Shown piece after piece: positions 9,254 to 18,097 of a stretch of 54,768 nucleotides of DNA; position 1 is the first letter of the stretch, and every line of letters begins with the position of its first letter. The notes under the pieces were generated by a model. The model ran no database searches, had not been told where the DNA came from, and saw nothing but the letters and a program-made list of their open reading frames with translations. Location of the stretch: NCBI GenBank assembly GCA_020636215.1, contig JACJYG010000013.1, positions 97,501-152,268 on the forward strand, written 5' to 3'. The stretch is from Lewinellaceae bacterium. GTDB lineage: Bacteria > Bacteroidota > Bacteroidia > Chitinophagales > Saprospiraceae. Made by a program: the position numbers and the translations under genes.

Positions 9254-9371
9254 AATGCGAGAATGCGAGAATGCAGGAATGGGGGCATTCATTCTCGCAT
9301 TCTCGCATTCCTGCATTCTTGCATTCCTGCATTCTTGCATTCTTACATTCTCGCATTCTTACATTCTCCCA
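9254..9371. repeat. 8-bp tandem repeat in inverted halves between convergent genes
   Basis: About four units of GAATGCGA-like sequence (9254-9284) are followed by about ten units of the complementary CATTCTCG/CATTCTTG type. The whole can fold into a long hairpin. It fills the gap between two genes that end toward each other (9241 and 9385), so it could end transcription from both sides. Confidence 0.8.
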
Positions 9372-9384
9372 TTTACCCCCACCC

Positions 9385-10851
9385 CTAAGGTTGCGCACCT
9401 CTGGAGTAGGCCAGCCAGAGGCTTTGGCCGCCGGCGGCTTCGTTCATATCTTGCGGAGCATTATTGCGATAATAATTGCCGACCAGGAAAAACCCTTCGG
9501 GCACAACGGGATCATTGCCTGTCAGGACCCTTAATTCCCGGATTGGGTTATTGCTGACCCCTTTCTGAAAGCTCAGGTAAATAAACTGCCCGCCGGCGCC
9601 ATCATTGAGGTTGATGCCAACCTTTGTCCAGCCATAAGGCGGGGAAATATCCTGTCCGGTAACGGTGGTCAATTCGGTGATCGCTTCTTCAGTATCCAAT
9701 CCGGTTTGGTAATAGAGATAAACATGGCGGCCGCCGGCGCCTTCATTCAGGTCGAAGGGCATAGCCCGGTATCCTTCCATCGGGGGAGAATCAGGGTTGG
9801 CATTCGTCCGGGCGGACAAGGCGGCAATGCAAAGCCTGTCTGCGCTTACCAGCGACGGCAACTGATGTGGCTGGGCGTAGGCGGCAAAAGCCTCCATCAG
9901 TTCCGTGCGGCGCGCGGCCGTTTCACACAGTTCCCAGACCGGCATCAGGCTAAGGGTGGTAAAGCCTGATAAGGTAGGCTTATCGTCGACCGACATAGCC
10001 CACTTCTTGAAGTAGCCGGTAGTAAACAGTTTTTCACCATAGGCCGGGTCCCCGCCGACGAAGCCGAGGTGGAAGACAGCGCTTTGGCGGAAGGCATTTA
10101 CCATTTGCTCTTTAGCAGGGTCAGTGGATAAGTCGATCTCGCCCACTCCATCTTTAAAGGAGAGCTCGGCAGCGGCCGGCAAGTCAATAGTAGGGTCAAT
10201 GGCCGAGATATCTACAGCAGCGTAGTAGCCGGCCCGGGCGCCGACGACCACTTCCGTAAGCAGGAATGCGCCGTATTGGTTGAACAGCTCAGCGGGCGCC
10301 ATGGCAGCCAGGTCAGACCGGGCCTGTTCAGACAGCATCACTCTCAGGGCGGCGGCATCGTAGGGGAGCGATACTTTCCAGAGGCGGATCTGGTTTTCTA
10401 CTCCCACAAAGGCCATGTTGGCCAGGCGGTACTCACTTTGCACAAAATGACGGCCGACCACACCATTGAAATAGGAGTGTTCATTGTTCAATCCTGCTGC
10501 CAGGACAAACTGCTTCCGGTAGGTGTCCGCGTTTGGGCCAAAGTAGGGTACGAATTCATTTTCTTCCAGCATCGTGTATTCTACTTCTTCCGGCAGCTTG
10601 TAATCCGCGCCGTTTACGACCACTTTTCGGTAATTCTCAAAACTGATCATAGCGTTTTTCACCTCATCAGGATTGGCCCAATCGCCAAAAGTGTTGTATC
10701 CATGCCCAAGGAAGGCTACGCCAGGTAATTCCGTCAGGTTAACAGGGTCCGGTTCGGTTTCATCTTTCTTGCAGGAGGAGAAGGCCATCACAAAGGCCAG
10801 GCCGGCTACCCACAAGAAAGTAAAGGCTTTGTTGAAAGTTACATTTCTCAT
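9385..10851 (-). CDS. MACPF-domain lipoprotein with C-terminal beta-prism
   Basis: A 488-residue protein. An N-terminal signal with lipobox AFSSC predicts a lipoprotein. The central part matches a membrane-attack-complex/perforin fold: an NGVVGRHF strand, then the signature helix ELFNQYGAFLLTEVVVGAR. In that helix the usual YGTH becomes YGAF and the GG hinge becomes VGAR. The last about 120 residues hold three copies of a 'DLNEGAGG..(V/I)YL.Y' unit, the pattern of the MABP-type beta-prism also seen at the C-terminus of some bacterial MACPF proteins. Bacteroidota MACPF proteins include the BSAP antimicrobial toxins, so killing of relatives is a possible role. Non-lytic roles are also known in this fold. 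No immunity gene is obvious; an FkbM gene diverges upstream. Confidence 0.8.
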   Translation of the reverse strand: MRNVTFNKAFTFLWVAGLAFVMAFSSCKKDETEPDPVNLTELPGVAFLGHGYNTFGDWANPDEVKNAMISFENYRKVVVNGADYKLPEEVEYTMLEENEFVPYFGPNADTYRKQFVLAAGLNNEHSYFNGVVGRHFVQSEYRLANMAFVGVENQIRLWKVSLPYDAAALRVMLSEQARSDLAAMAPAELFNQYGAFLLTEVVVGARAGYYAAVDISAIDPTIDLPAAAELSFKDGVGEIDLSTDPAKEQMVNAFRQSAVFHLGFVGGDPAYGEKLFTTGYFKKWAMSVDDKPTLSGFTTLSLMPVWELCETAARRTELMEAFAAYAQPHQLPSLVSADRLCIAALSARTNANPDSPPMEGYRAMPFDLNEGAGGRHVYLYYQTGLDTEEAITELTTVTGQDISPPYGWTKVGINLNDGAGGQFIYLSFQKGVSNNPIRELRVLTGNDPVVPEGFFLVGNYYRNNAPQDMNEAAGGQSLWLAYSRGAQP

Positions 10852-11077
10852 GGTGATGATTTTTTCTCATAAATTCAAAGGATTTTCAGGCAATGCCTGC
10901 TTCCCCAATCACAAGAGAGTTAAGTCCATTTTCCGGAATAAGTCAATGAATAAAGCTATTGCCAACGGTGATTAATCTCATTGCTGAATTATGTGTTTTT
11001 TGCGATTTTTAATGGATGTGGGTTTATTTTTGGGCCTATTCGTAAATACCAGATATACAGCCTATTGCCAGCTTTTG

Positions 11078-11085
11078 TATTTTTG
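11078..11085 (+). promoter_or_regulatory. Possible -7 element before the FkbM gene
   Basis: TATTTTTG fits TAnnTTTG and lies 18 bp before the chosen ATG; a second exact match occurs at 11025-11032. Neither has a clear -33 TTG at the right distance, so which is used, if any, is open. Confidence 0.3.
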
Positions 11086-11103
11086 CCCTATAAACCGCAG
11101 TTC

Positions 11104-11850
11104 ATGTTAAACAAGATATTGGGCAGGTTGGGCGGAAATCGCTCCGAATTCAGGCGCATCTGCATGGCGAATGGAATATCCCTGAATTATCGCCTGCAAC
11201 GCGACGGCCTGCCCATTCTAAAGGAAGTATTCGCCACGCGTCGTTATTCCAATTTCTTCCCTTTTTACGAGGCGGCCACCATTATTGATATTGGCGCACA
11301 CTTTGGTTATTTTTCCATCTTCGCCTCCATGAATTCCGACCCTGAGGCCACCATCATTGCGGTGGAGCCGGCTCAGCACAACTTCGACATACTGCGCCGC
11401 AACATCCGGGACAGCCAGGTGGAGAATGTATACCCCATCCGTTCGGCCATTGTTGGGCCGGGCCAGGCGGGCGAGGCAGACCTCTATTTGAGCCGCAGTG
11501 AGAATGCGTCCCTCTTCCGCGAAGGGGAAGGGCCGGTGGAAACAGAAAAGGTGCGTACTATTACCTTGGATACCCTGTTGCATGAACAGGATATTGAAGA
11601 GGTTGATTTTCTAAAAATGGACTGTGAAGGAGCGGAGTATAGCATACTCCTGGAAGCAGGGGCGCCCATCCTGGACCGCATCCATACGATTTCCCTTGAA
11701 TTTCACGACCTGAAGCGCCCTGAGTTCACAGGCCTGGCGCTGGCCCAACACCTTCGGGAAAATGGTTTTGAGATCGCACACTTCAGCCATAGCCCTACAA
11801 ACCGAGCACGGAATTATGGCCATTTGATTGCGACGAAGGCATATCTATGA
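11104..11850 (+). CDS. FkbM family SAM-dependent methyltransferase
   Basis: A 248-residue protein with Rossmann motif I at residues 61-70 (IDIGAHFGYF), a motif II acidic strand (IAVEP), and the FkbM hallmark DFLKMDCEGAEYSIL near the middle of the C-terminal half. Such enzymes O-methylate sugars or lipids, often in surface glycan synthesis. The ATG at 11104 is preferred. The frame is open further upstream to a TTG at 10981, but that stretch is AT-rich, lacks family similarity and contains promoter-like boxes. It stands alone, divergent from the MACPF gene. The substrate is not known. Confidence 0.88.
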   Translation: MLNKILGRLGGNRSEFRRICMANGISLNYRLQRDGLPILKEVFATRRYSNFFPFYEAATIIDIGAHFGYFSIFASMNSDPEATIIAVEPAQHNFDILRRNIRDSQVENVYPIRSAIVGPGQAGEADLYLSRSENASLFREGEGPVETEKVRTITLDTLLHEQDIEEVDFLKMDCEGAEYSILLEAGAPILDRIHTISLEFHDLKRPEFTGLALAQHLRENGFEIAHFSHSPTNRARNYGHLIATKAYL

Positions 11851-11917
11851 TGGCAATTTGGTTTAGAACGTGTTCAAATTTCGTTTTTGGAGATGAAAAT
11901 TATTCACTCCTTCTTGG

Positions 11918-13177
11918 CTAAAACTCCAGAAACTGCGCCCGTTCCACCAGCCCCTTTTCCAGGCGCCAGTTTTCCTGCTGCAGTTTAGCAGGCTCCAGCC
12001 TGAAATCATAGTCTTCGCAGCGGGCGCAGCGAAACAGGCTCTTGGTGATGGCAGCGGGTTCCGGGAGGACTCGCAGCTCCGGCAGCGCCTCCAGCAGATC
12101 TTCAGGCAAGTCGGGCAGGATAAAGTCTACCTCGCCAGCTTTTTCCACCAGGCCATACACCTGCCAGCTGGCAGGCATCTGGTTGGCCAGGCTATAGGTG
12201 TAGCTAATGGCGTAGAACTGCCCTATTTCTTCCGCTGTCGTCTGGAATCGAAAAGCTTTGCTCTGATGATCGGCCAGCAAAGGGTTGAACCCAACGGCTC
12301 CGAGAGAATCCGGCAGCTTGTTGAGGTATCGGTTATAGAATCCGAATTTATCAGTTCCGAGGTTAAATAATTCCAGGTCAAAATGTTTCCATTCCAGGCC
12401 GGGCGGCAGGTACACACGAATAGAATTTTGTGGACGCAGGGCTTTGAGCTGGCTACTATTGTAGAGGTAGCAGGGCTTATCGCTTCCACTTTGGTAACCT
12501 TTGATATCACCATACCAAAAATGCATGGAAGGAAGGGCTATATCCCGAGTAACTACCCCACTTTTCAGATCGGCAATATCCAGGTCAATGCGGTTTGCCT
12601 TTCCTCCCGGCCCATAATAATAAAGGTAATCTTCGCTGCCATTGAGTTTGAATAATACAAATATATCCGCCGAAGCCAAAGCACGGAAATTGAGCAGTAG
12701 ACGCTGGCGGTCGATGCGGTACTCTGCGCCTTCTTCCACAGGGGAAAGAACGATCACTTCTTCTGCCCCTCGTACGCCGCTAATGGAAAATTCCACCGAT
12801 TCATAGGCTGTTTCGCCCCCCTCCTCAGCCGGCGCATCGATCAAGGCGCCATTAGCCAGGTTGCAGTATGTAGTGTTTTCGAAACCGAAAATACCGCCTC
12901 CGTCCACTTCCCGCACCAGTGTCAATGACAAGCGTTCGCCAAGGCGCTGATTAGCCTCAAAGGAAAAGGCTTCATTTTTGGCGTCCTTTTTACTCAAAGG
13001 TTTATAGTAGCGAAGGACACCATACTGATTGCTCACCAACACCGCACGGTTACCCGGCTCATTCATAGTGGCCTCCGTCAAGGTAATGCGAATAGGCTGA
13101 GCCGAAAGGGAAAAGGGAAACGCGCAAAGAAGGATCAACAATAATCGATTTAGCATGGGTATTGGATTGGAAGTCAT
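11918..13177 (-). CDS. Secreted protein of unknown function
   Basis: I do not recognise the family. The 419-residue product has an N-terminal signal peptide (MLNRLLLILLCAFPFSLSAQ, which suggests the ATG at 13156 as an alternative start). It appears rich in beta strands, has several aromatic 'YYGPGG' and 'FWYGDIKGYQ' segments, and ends with a small RCARCEDYDF motif that could bind metal or form a disulfide. It is translationally coupled to the upstream GNAT gene by an ATGA overlap (13174-13177), so the 2TM, GNAT and this gene form one operon. A periplasmic or surface role is likely. Confidence 0.75.
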   Translation of the reverse strand: MTSNPIPMLNRLLLILLCAFPFSLSAQPIRITLTEATMNEPGNRAVLVSNQYGVLRYYKPLSKKDAKNEAFSFEANQRLGERLSLTLVREVDGGGIFGFENTTYCNLANGALIDAPAEEGGETAYESVEFSISGVRGAEEVIVLSPVEEGAEYRIDRQRLLLNFRALASADIFVLFKLNGSEDYLYYYGPGGKANRIDLDIADLKSGVVTRDIALPSMHFWYGDIKGYQSGSDKPCYLYNSSQLKALRPQNSIRVYLPPGLEWKHFDLELFNLGTDKFGFYNRYLNKLPDSLGAVGFNPLLADHQSKAFRFQTTAEEIGQFYAISYTYSLANQMPASWQVYGLVEKAGEVDFILPDLPEDLLEALPELRVLPEPAAITKSLFRCARCEDYDFRLEPAKLQQENWRLEKGLVERAQFLEF

Positions 13178-13746
13178 TTTATTTTATTGCTATAGGGTTT
13201 AGGGGCATTTATATCTTCGGGTAAAAGCCCGTAGATGTACTCATCGAACCAGTCGCCATCAATAGCGTCGAAGTAACTTTTTCGGAGGTGGGCTTCGCGT
13301 TTGAAGCCAATCTTTTCCAGGACGCGAAAAGAAGCCGCATTGCGAACATCAACCAGGCAGGATATCTTGTGGACATTGCGGTGCTGAAACAGGAAGCCAA
13401 TAAGGGCAGTAGCAGCTTCAGTGGCGTAGCCATTGCCCTGCAGACGGCGGTTGATATTGAAACCCATCTCCACGATGCGCGGTTCTTCAGACTGAAAATG
13501 AATAGCCAGGTCGCCAATGAGTTTTCCGTCACTTTTGCGTTCGATGGCCACCTGCATCCATGCGCCTATCTTATCCAGGCTATTCCTGCTATGCTCGTCG
13601 ATAAACTCTTCGGCATGTTCGCGGGAAAAAGGGTCGAGTGTCTGATAACGCAGCACTTCCGGGTCGGTACGGTATTCCAGCATATCCGCCAAGTCGCGAG
13701 CCTGAAACCAGCGCAACAGTAATCGGGGAGTCTCGATGTTCATCAT
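13174..13746 (-). CDS. GNAT N-acetyltransferase, RimJ/RimL type
   Basis: A 190-residue protein beginning IETPRLLLRWFQARDLADM, the typical N-terminus of the RimJ/RimL acetyltransferase branch. The acetyl-CoA loop is seen as RRLQGNGYATEAA (pattern Q/RxxGxGxA), followed by HKISCLVDVRNAASFRVLEKIGFKREA, the conserved C-terminal strands. The family acetylates the N-terminus of ribosomal proteins or small molecules; the substrate cannot be chosen from sequence. Both ends overlap neighbours by ATGA (13743-13746 and 13174-13177), which shows strong translational coupling. Confidence 0.9.
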   Translation of the reverse strand: MMNIETPRLLLRWFQARDLADMLEYRTDPEVLRYQTLDPFSREHAEEFIDEHSRNSLDKIGAWMQVAIERKSDGKLIGDLAIHFQSEEPRIVEMGFNINRRLQGNGYATEAATALIGFLFQHRNVHKISCLVDVRNAASFRVLEKIGFKREAHLRKSYFDAIDGDWFDEYIYGLLPEDINAPKPYSNKIK

Positions 13747-14144
13747 ACCAGGTCTTCTTCACTCCAGTTGGAGCGTTTTTCTTTTTCTTTTTCCAGTTCC
13801 TCCAGGTTCAGGACTTCCGTCTCCTCTTGAGGAGCATCGAGGCGGCCCTGGTGCTTGCGGCGCAGACGGTCCATTTCCCGGGCCAGTTCTTCCTCTTCCC
13901 ACTTTTGAGACAGGGCCCGGTTGCCCGGCAGTCCAAAAATGGCAAAGTAATGGATCAGCAGGCCTATCCCCCAGGGTAGCATGGGGAAAAAGAACCATAT
14001 AGTTGGGTCTTTAGGGTCATAGGTCAATAAATTCATGGCCAGGAAGAAGGCCCCTACCGCAATAAATGCGCTTAAATGGCCAAAGAAGCCCTTCTTTGCT
14101 TTCACGCGTTTTTTTGCTTGATTGAGAATTTCCTGTTCGTTCAT
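13743..14144 (-). CDS. 2TM domain protein
   Basis: A 133-residue membrane protein. A short basic N-terminus (QAKKRVKAKKGFFGHLSAF) leads into two membrane segments (about residues 24-42 and 48-70). A charged coiled-coil-like tail rich in Glu, Arg and Lys follows. This is the layout of the 2TM family (PF13239), which in Bacteroidota is often found beside LytTR or histidine kinase genes. No kinase is present here; instead it leads an operon with the GNAT and secreted-protein genes. Confidence 0.85.
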   Translation of the reverse strand: MNEQEILNQAKKRVKAKKGFFGHLSAFIAVGAFFLAMNLLTYDPKDPTIWFFFPMLPWGIGLLIHYFAIFGLPGNRALSQKWEEEELAREMDRLRRKHQGRLDAPQEETEVLNLEELEKEKEKRSNWSEEDLV

Positions 14145-14194
14145 GTATGGTGTTAATTTTTTTCCTGCTCCAACCAGAAGGCTGGAGGCAAGGG

Positions 14195-15469
14195 TTAGCG
14201 GGCCATGTCGCGCACGATTTCCAGGGCGGCGTCTATCTCGTGCTCCTGGTTGTAAATATGTACGCTATGGCGGAGCATTTTATCGCCCATTGGCCGGGGT
14301 TGCAGTTTTTTCCGCACCCACATCTGTCGTTGCAGTTCGATTGCTGACACCCCATCGATCCCGTAGGTGGTGATCCCGGCGCACATAGCGGGATGCACAG
14401 ACGAGAAAATCTTTACCCCATCTATTTGTTGCACGCGGGCCCGGAGGTAATCCCCCAGGTACTTGATCCGATCGGTAACTTTTCTCGGCCCGATCTCGTT
14501 GTGGAAATCGACAGCTGCTTCTAAACCAACAATCAGGGAAGGGTTTCCGGTTCCCCGCTGGGTGAGGCGGTAGCCAGGGTCTTCCTGATTTTTCCATTCG
14601 TAGCTGGCGATGGCGGTCCAGAGGTTCGAAATTACATCTTTTCTGACATAAAGAATCCCATTTCCGGCAGGCGCCAATAACCATTTGTGGAGGCTGGAAT
14701 AGTAGGCATCGCAACCGATCTCTTGTACATCCACCGGGATATGGCCTACTGCCTGGGCGCCATCCAGAATGGTAAAAACACCCAACTCCCGAGCCCGATG
14801 GCAGATTTCCTTCACCGGTAGCACGACCCCATAAGCAGAGATGATATGAGGAACGGCGATGACGCGCGTCCGGGCTGTTACCAGGGCGAAAATATTATCA
14901 ACAATTTCCTGAGGGTCATTGGCCGGCACAGGTACTGTGGCCTGTTTGTACACCAGTCCATACCGGGCCGCCGCCTGTTCCCAGGCGCCTTTGCCGCCGC
15001 CGTGTTCCTGGTTGGTATTGATGAGCTCATCCCCTGCCTTTAGCTCCATTCCGGTGGCCACGTAATTCATCCCAAAAGTGGCATTCTGGGTCAGGGCAAT
15101 CTCCTTATAGTCTGCATTGATCAGCAGGCCGATCTTTTTGCGGAGTTCTACGTAGGGCTCGTAACCGGAAAGCAGGAGCGGCCCATTGCCGTGATAGTCC
15201 GCCCGCGCCATGCTTTCGGCGAGCATACGCATATGCTGCACCATTTTCTCCAAAACAACCCGAGGCGGAGCGCCCAGGGTTGCGGTATTGAAGTATACCT
15301 CGTCTTCAGGCATGGGAAACTGTTTTCGCAATTCCTTCCAGAATTGTTCATCAGCCTGTGGCATTGGTACAATGGATTGCGGCGCCCTTACCTCCCCCAA
15401 CAAGGGCGCAATCCCGGAAACGCCGGCAGCAGTTACGACAGCTTTTTGGATAAAATTTCTCCTGTTCAT
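14195..15469 (-). CDS. Class V PLP-dependent aminotransferase, Tat-exported
   Basis: A 424-residue protein with a twin-arginine type leader (MNRRNFIQKAVVTAAGVSGIAPLLG), so it is probably exported after folding with its cofactor. The class V fold is shown by the FNTATLGAPP N-terminal segment, HGGGKGAWEQ, TILDGAQAVGHIPVDV with the cofactor-binding Asp, and SSLHKWLLAPAGNGILYV with the PLP lysine at K262. It resembles isopenicillin-N-epimerase-like and cysteine-desulfurase-like proteins. The substrate is unknown. It is transcribed alone, with a short tandem repeat just upstream. Confidence 0.9.
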   Translation of the reverse strand: MNRRNFIQKAVVTAAGVSGIAPLLGEVRAPQSIVPMPQADEQFWKELRKQFPMPEDEVYFNTATLGAPPRVVLEKMVQHMRMLAESMARADYHGNGPLLLSGYEPYVELRKKIGLLINADYKEIALTQNATFGMNYVATGMELKAGDELINTNQEHGGGKGAWEQAAARYGLVYKQATVPVPANDPQEIVDNIFALVTARTRVIAVPHIISAYGVVLPVKEICHRARELGVFTILDGAQAVGHIPVDVQEIGCDAYYSSLHKWLLAPAGNGILYVRKDVISNLWTAIASYEWKNQEDPGYRLTQRGTGNPSLIVGLEAAVDFHNEIGPRKVTDRIKYLGDYLRARVQQIDGVKIFSSVHPAMCAGITTYGIDGVSAIELQRQMWVRKKLQPRPMGDKMLRHSVHIYNQEHEIDAALEIVRDMAR

Positions 15470-15488
15470 AAGCGGATGTTTTTTTGCC

Positions 15489-15577
15489 GGTGGGACGTCT
15501 GGTGCGTCGGTGTGTCTGGTGCGTCTGGTGCGTCTGGTACGTCTGGTACGTCTGGTGCGTCGGTGCGTCGGTGCGTC
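15489..15577. repeat. GGTGCGTC(T) short tandem repeat
   Basis: About ten units of 8 or 9 bp (GGTGCGTC, GGTGCGTCT and GGTACGTCT variants) lie directly upstream of the aminotransferase start and downstream of the next minus-strand gene. The mixed unit length argues against any coding use. Confidence 0.8.
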
Positions 15578-15733
15578 TTTTAGTTATCAAATTTCAAATT
15601 TGGTAGTTTCTTATCGTTGGGGGCTTTACTTCGTTCCTTTAACCTTGCCCCTAAGGGCCTGCTTACTGCCTTCCCGATATCGATCCACCGGATCTCATCG
15701 GGATGAAAAGTTGCGGTGCGCCTTTTCAACTGT

Positions 15734-18097
15734 TTACTGTTTACTGGCATAATACTCAAAGTACTTGCACTCCTGGATAGCTTTCTGGTAAAACTTCGTA
15801 TCGCGGTACTCCTGTTTCAGTTTTTCGAAGTATTGGCGGTGGCCGCTATTTTTAATATCCTGCTGGAAGTAAGTATAGTCATTCTTCGAGTCCCCCCATT
15901 CGAAAATTTCATATTTGCCCCACCAGTATTCATCGGGTTGGCGTTCCTTTTCGCTCATTAATTTAAAAAAAACATTTTGATCTGCCTTGGCGGCCATAAA
16001 GCAGGCCCTGGCGGCCGATTCGCGGTCGGGGGCGTATTGGATGGCCTTCTGGTAAAAGGCCAGGGCGGGCGCGCAATCATAGAAGCCGGCGTATTGGGAG
16101 CCGCTGCGGCTGAAATTCATCAAATTCCATGCTGGCCCAAAATAGGTCATGTTGTAGTAGGCATTGCCCAATAAATAATAGTCTGTTGAACTATTGGTTT
16201 TTTCAGCGATCCCTCTGATCTCAATCAGCTTGCGCACAAAGGAATTCCGGGTGTAGGCCGTGCTGGTTTTAAGATAACAGTTTTCCGGATTGATGCAGTC
16301 GGTAATGGCCATATTGAAGGGGTTAACCTCTATTGGAAAGTCATACTTACCGGGCAAGGATTCAAAGATGGCCAAAGCAGCTTCCAACTTAGCCGGATCG
16401 CGCATAAGCAGGGCGCCTTTGATGTTCAGAGCCTGGTATTCAAACTCCTTCAGTTCGTTGGCCAGATTCATCTCAAAGGCCTGCCATTTCTGATTGCTCT
16501 CCATGTAGTGTTTGAGCGCCAGGAGTTCCAGGCGGGTATGCTGTGGTTGGCGGATAAAATCCAGCAGGGCATCTACAGAGGGATGCGCCGGATTTTCCTT
16601 CAGCACCCAGATGGACTCTCGGGCGAAGAAACTGGCCTGAAGTTGGTCGCCGCGTTGCCGGGCGCGATATGCCAGCAGGTCGAGGATAAACTCCTCATTG
16701 TTTTGTTCGGTAAAGAATTGGGCATCCTGATCTTCAAAGATATCGACGATTTCTCTGGCGATATGATCCTGCTCCTCCGGCGAAAAGCTTTCCGTTTTGA
16801 AGATCAGGATAGCCAGTTCAATTTCCCGCTTGACCTTATCGAAGGGCGGTTTAATCCCGTCATTCCCATGCAGCGTCAGTTGAGCGGTGTCGAATTGTCC
16901 GTTGAGGAATTCCAGGTAGGCTTTGGCGGTCGTCCAGAAGGGGTCTTCGCGGTAATTGTAATATAAAGTATTGGTGAAGCGCAGCAGGCGGCCAGCGTAG
17001 TCTGCTTGTTCCTGGTTATGCAATAGCGTACCATTAGCTGAAAGGTTTTTGAACAATTGCTCAATAGGCTGGTCGACATAGTACTCCAAATTGGCGCTTT
17101 CAAGTTTATTGATTTCGCGGGCCATAAGCGTTTTAAGCCACTCGTGGTTGCCCAGCAGGCCAAACAGCTGTTCCATATCAGTCAGGCCGAGGGTTTGATT
17201 TTTGCTACCGCGAAGAAAATGCATCAGCGCTTTATCTTCAGGCGTCTGGCAGAGCGCGTAGGTAGCCTGCCAGTCGGCTTCTGAGGTGATGTTAAAGCTA
17301 TAATAAGCGCTTTGACGGCGGCTGCGGCATTCCTTGAAAACGGTGAGAAAGTCATGGTAGGCTTCTCCGGTTTTCCCTTGCTTTAGTTCCATGCCCGCCA
17401 CATGGTCGAGGGCCCAGTAACGGATGAGGCTTTTTGACTCGCTTTTGCCGAAATAGGACTGGTACGCTTCGACGGCCTTTGCAAACTCATTATGGTGTCG
17501 CAGGCTTTTGATCAACTGAAAGGCATAACGTTCTTTCAGGAAGGGGAACTTCTCCTGTTTCAGGGCCTGTTCTATACGGCCGACGAGGGCATTGGCCTGC
17601 TCGGTGCTCAGGGTATCGGGCTCATAATTCCACCAGCCTTGCTGCACATCTGCTAGCTTTTCGATGTCGAGCGCCAGGCGAAAGTACCGTTTGGCGGCCT
17701 CTACCTGTGCAGCCGGTAGTTTGGACTCCCGGAAGAGGTGGATGTTAACCAGCCCCTCGCGCGACATATCACCAAAAGTTTCGGAATACCCTCCTTTGAG
17801 GATACGCAGGAGTGCTTCCTGGTTGACATCATTTTTGAAAAAAGCCTGCCATTCCGCCAGGTTGTCGTTGCTGTAATCTTGTTCCCCCCAGATGTTATTA
17901 TAGTTGGGGTTGGCGGTATAGAAGGTAGGGCTGTATTCCTCGGCCAGCACCCATTCGGGCACAAAGAGGTTGAAGAAGTGGTAGGAAGGGTCGTAGTACC
18001 CGCAAGCTTTGGTAGTGGTTGGCCAGCAGCTAAGCGCCCAGGCGGCCAGCAAGCCGGCGAAAGAAGCCCTGCGGATAATTTTGAAGCGAGGCATCAT
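15734..18097 (-). CDS. Large exported protein of unknown function, TPR-like
   Basis: A 787-residue product if it starts at the ATG at 18097, where MMPRFKIIRRASFAGLLAAWA gives a signal peptide. The frame stays open to 18229, but that would place more of it inside the preceding gene. The mature protein begins with a conserved-looking CGYYDPSYHFFNLFVPEW segment. Many helical pairs with aromatic and Ala positions follow, as in TPR-like solenoids (for example YAFQLIKSLRHHNEFAKAVEAYQSYFG). A tail of helix pairs with 'YYLLGNAYYNMTYFGPAWNL' ends it. It overlaps the lipoprotein gene upstream by 68 bp, so the two are likely produced together. Function unknown. Confidence 0.75.
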   Translation of the reverse strand: MMPRFKIIRRASFAGLLAAWALSCWPTTTKACGYYDPSYHFFNLFVPEWVLAEEYSPTFYTANPNYNNIWGEQDYSNDNLAEWQAFFKNDVNQEALLRILKGGYSETFGDMSREGLVNIHLFRESKLPAAQVEAAKRYFRLALDIEKLADVQQGWWNYEPDTLSTEQANALVGRIEQALKQEKFPFLKERYAFQLIKSLRHHNEFAKAVEAYQSYFGKSESKSLIRYWALDHVAGMELKQGKTGEAYHDFLTVFKECRSRRQSAYYSFNITSEADWQATYALCQTPEDKALMHFLRGSKNQTLGLTDMEQLFGLLGNHEWLKTLMAREINKLESANLEYYVDQPIEQLFKNLSANGTLLHNQEQADYAGRLLRFTNTLYYNYREDPFWTTAKAYLEFLNGQFDTAQLTLHGNDGIKPPFDKVKREIELAILIFKTESFSPEEQDHIAREIVDIFEDQDAQFFTEQNNEEFILDLLAYRARQRGDQLQASFFARESIWVLKENPAHPSVDALLDFIRQPQHTRLELLALKHYMESNQKWQAFEMNLANELKEFEYQALNIKGALLMRDPAKLEAALAIFESLPGKYDFPIEVNPFNMAITDCINPENCYLKTSTAYTRNSFVRKLIEIRGIAEKTNSSTDYYLLGNAYYNMTYFGPAWNLMNFSRSGSQYAGFYDCAPALAFYQKAIQYAPDRESAARACFMAAKADQNVFFKLMSEKERQPDEYWWGKYEIFEWGDSKNDYTYFQQDIKNSGHRQYFEKLKQEYRDTKFYQKAIQECKYFEYYASKQ

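Noticed and set aside
9247..9557. Plus-strand frames over the 8-bp repeat and the end of the MACPF gene
   Set aside because: Low-complexity His/Ser/Phe/Leu runs caused by the repeat; antisense to the MACPF gene further on.
10981..11103. N-terminal extension of the FkbM protein from a TTG codon
   Set aside because: AT-rich, contains two -7-like boxes, and the family domain begins after the ATG at 11104.
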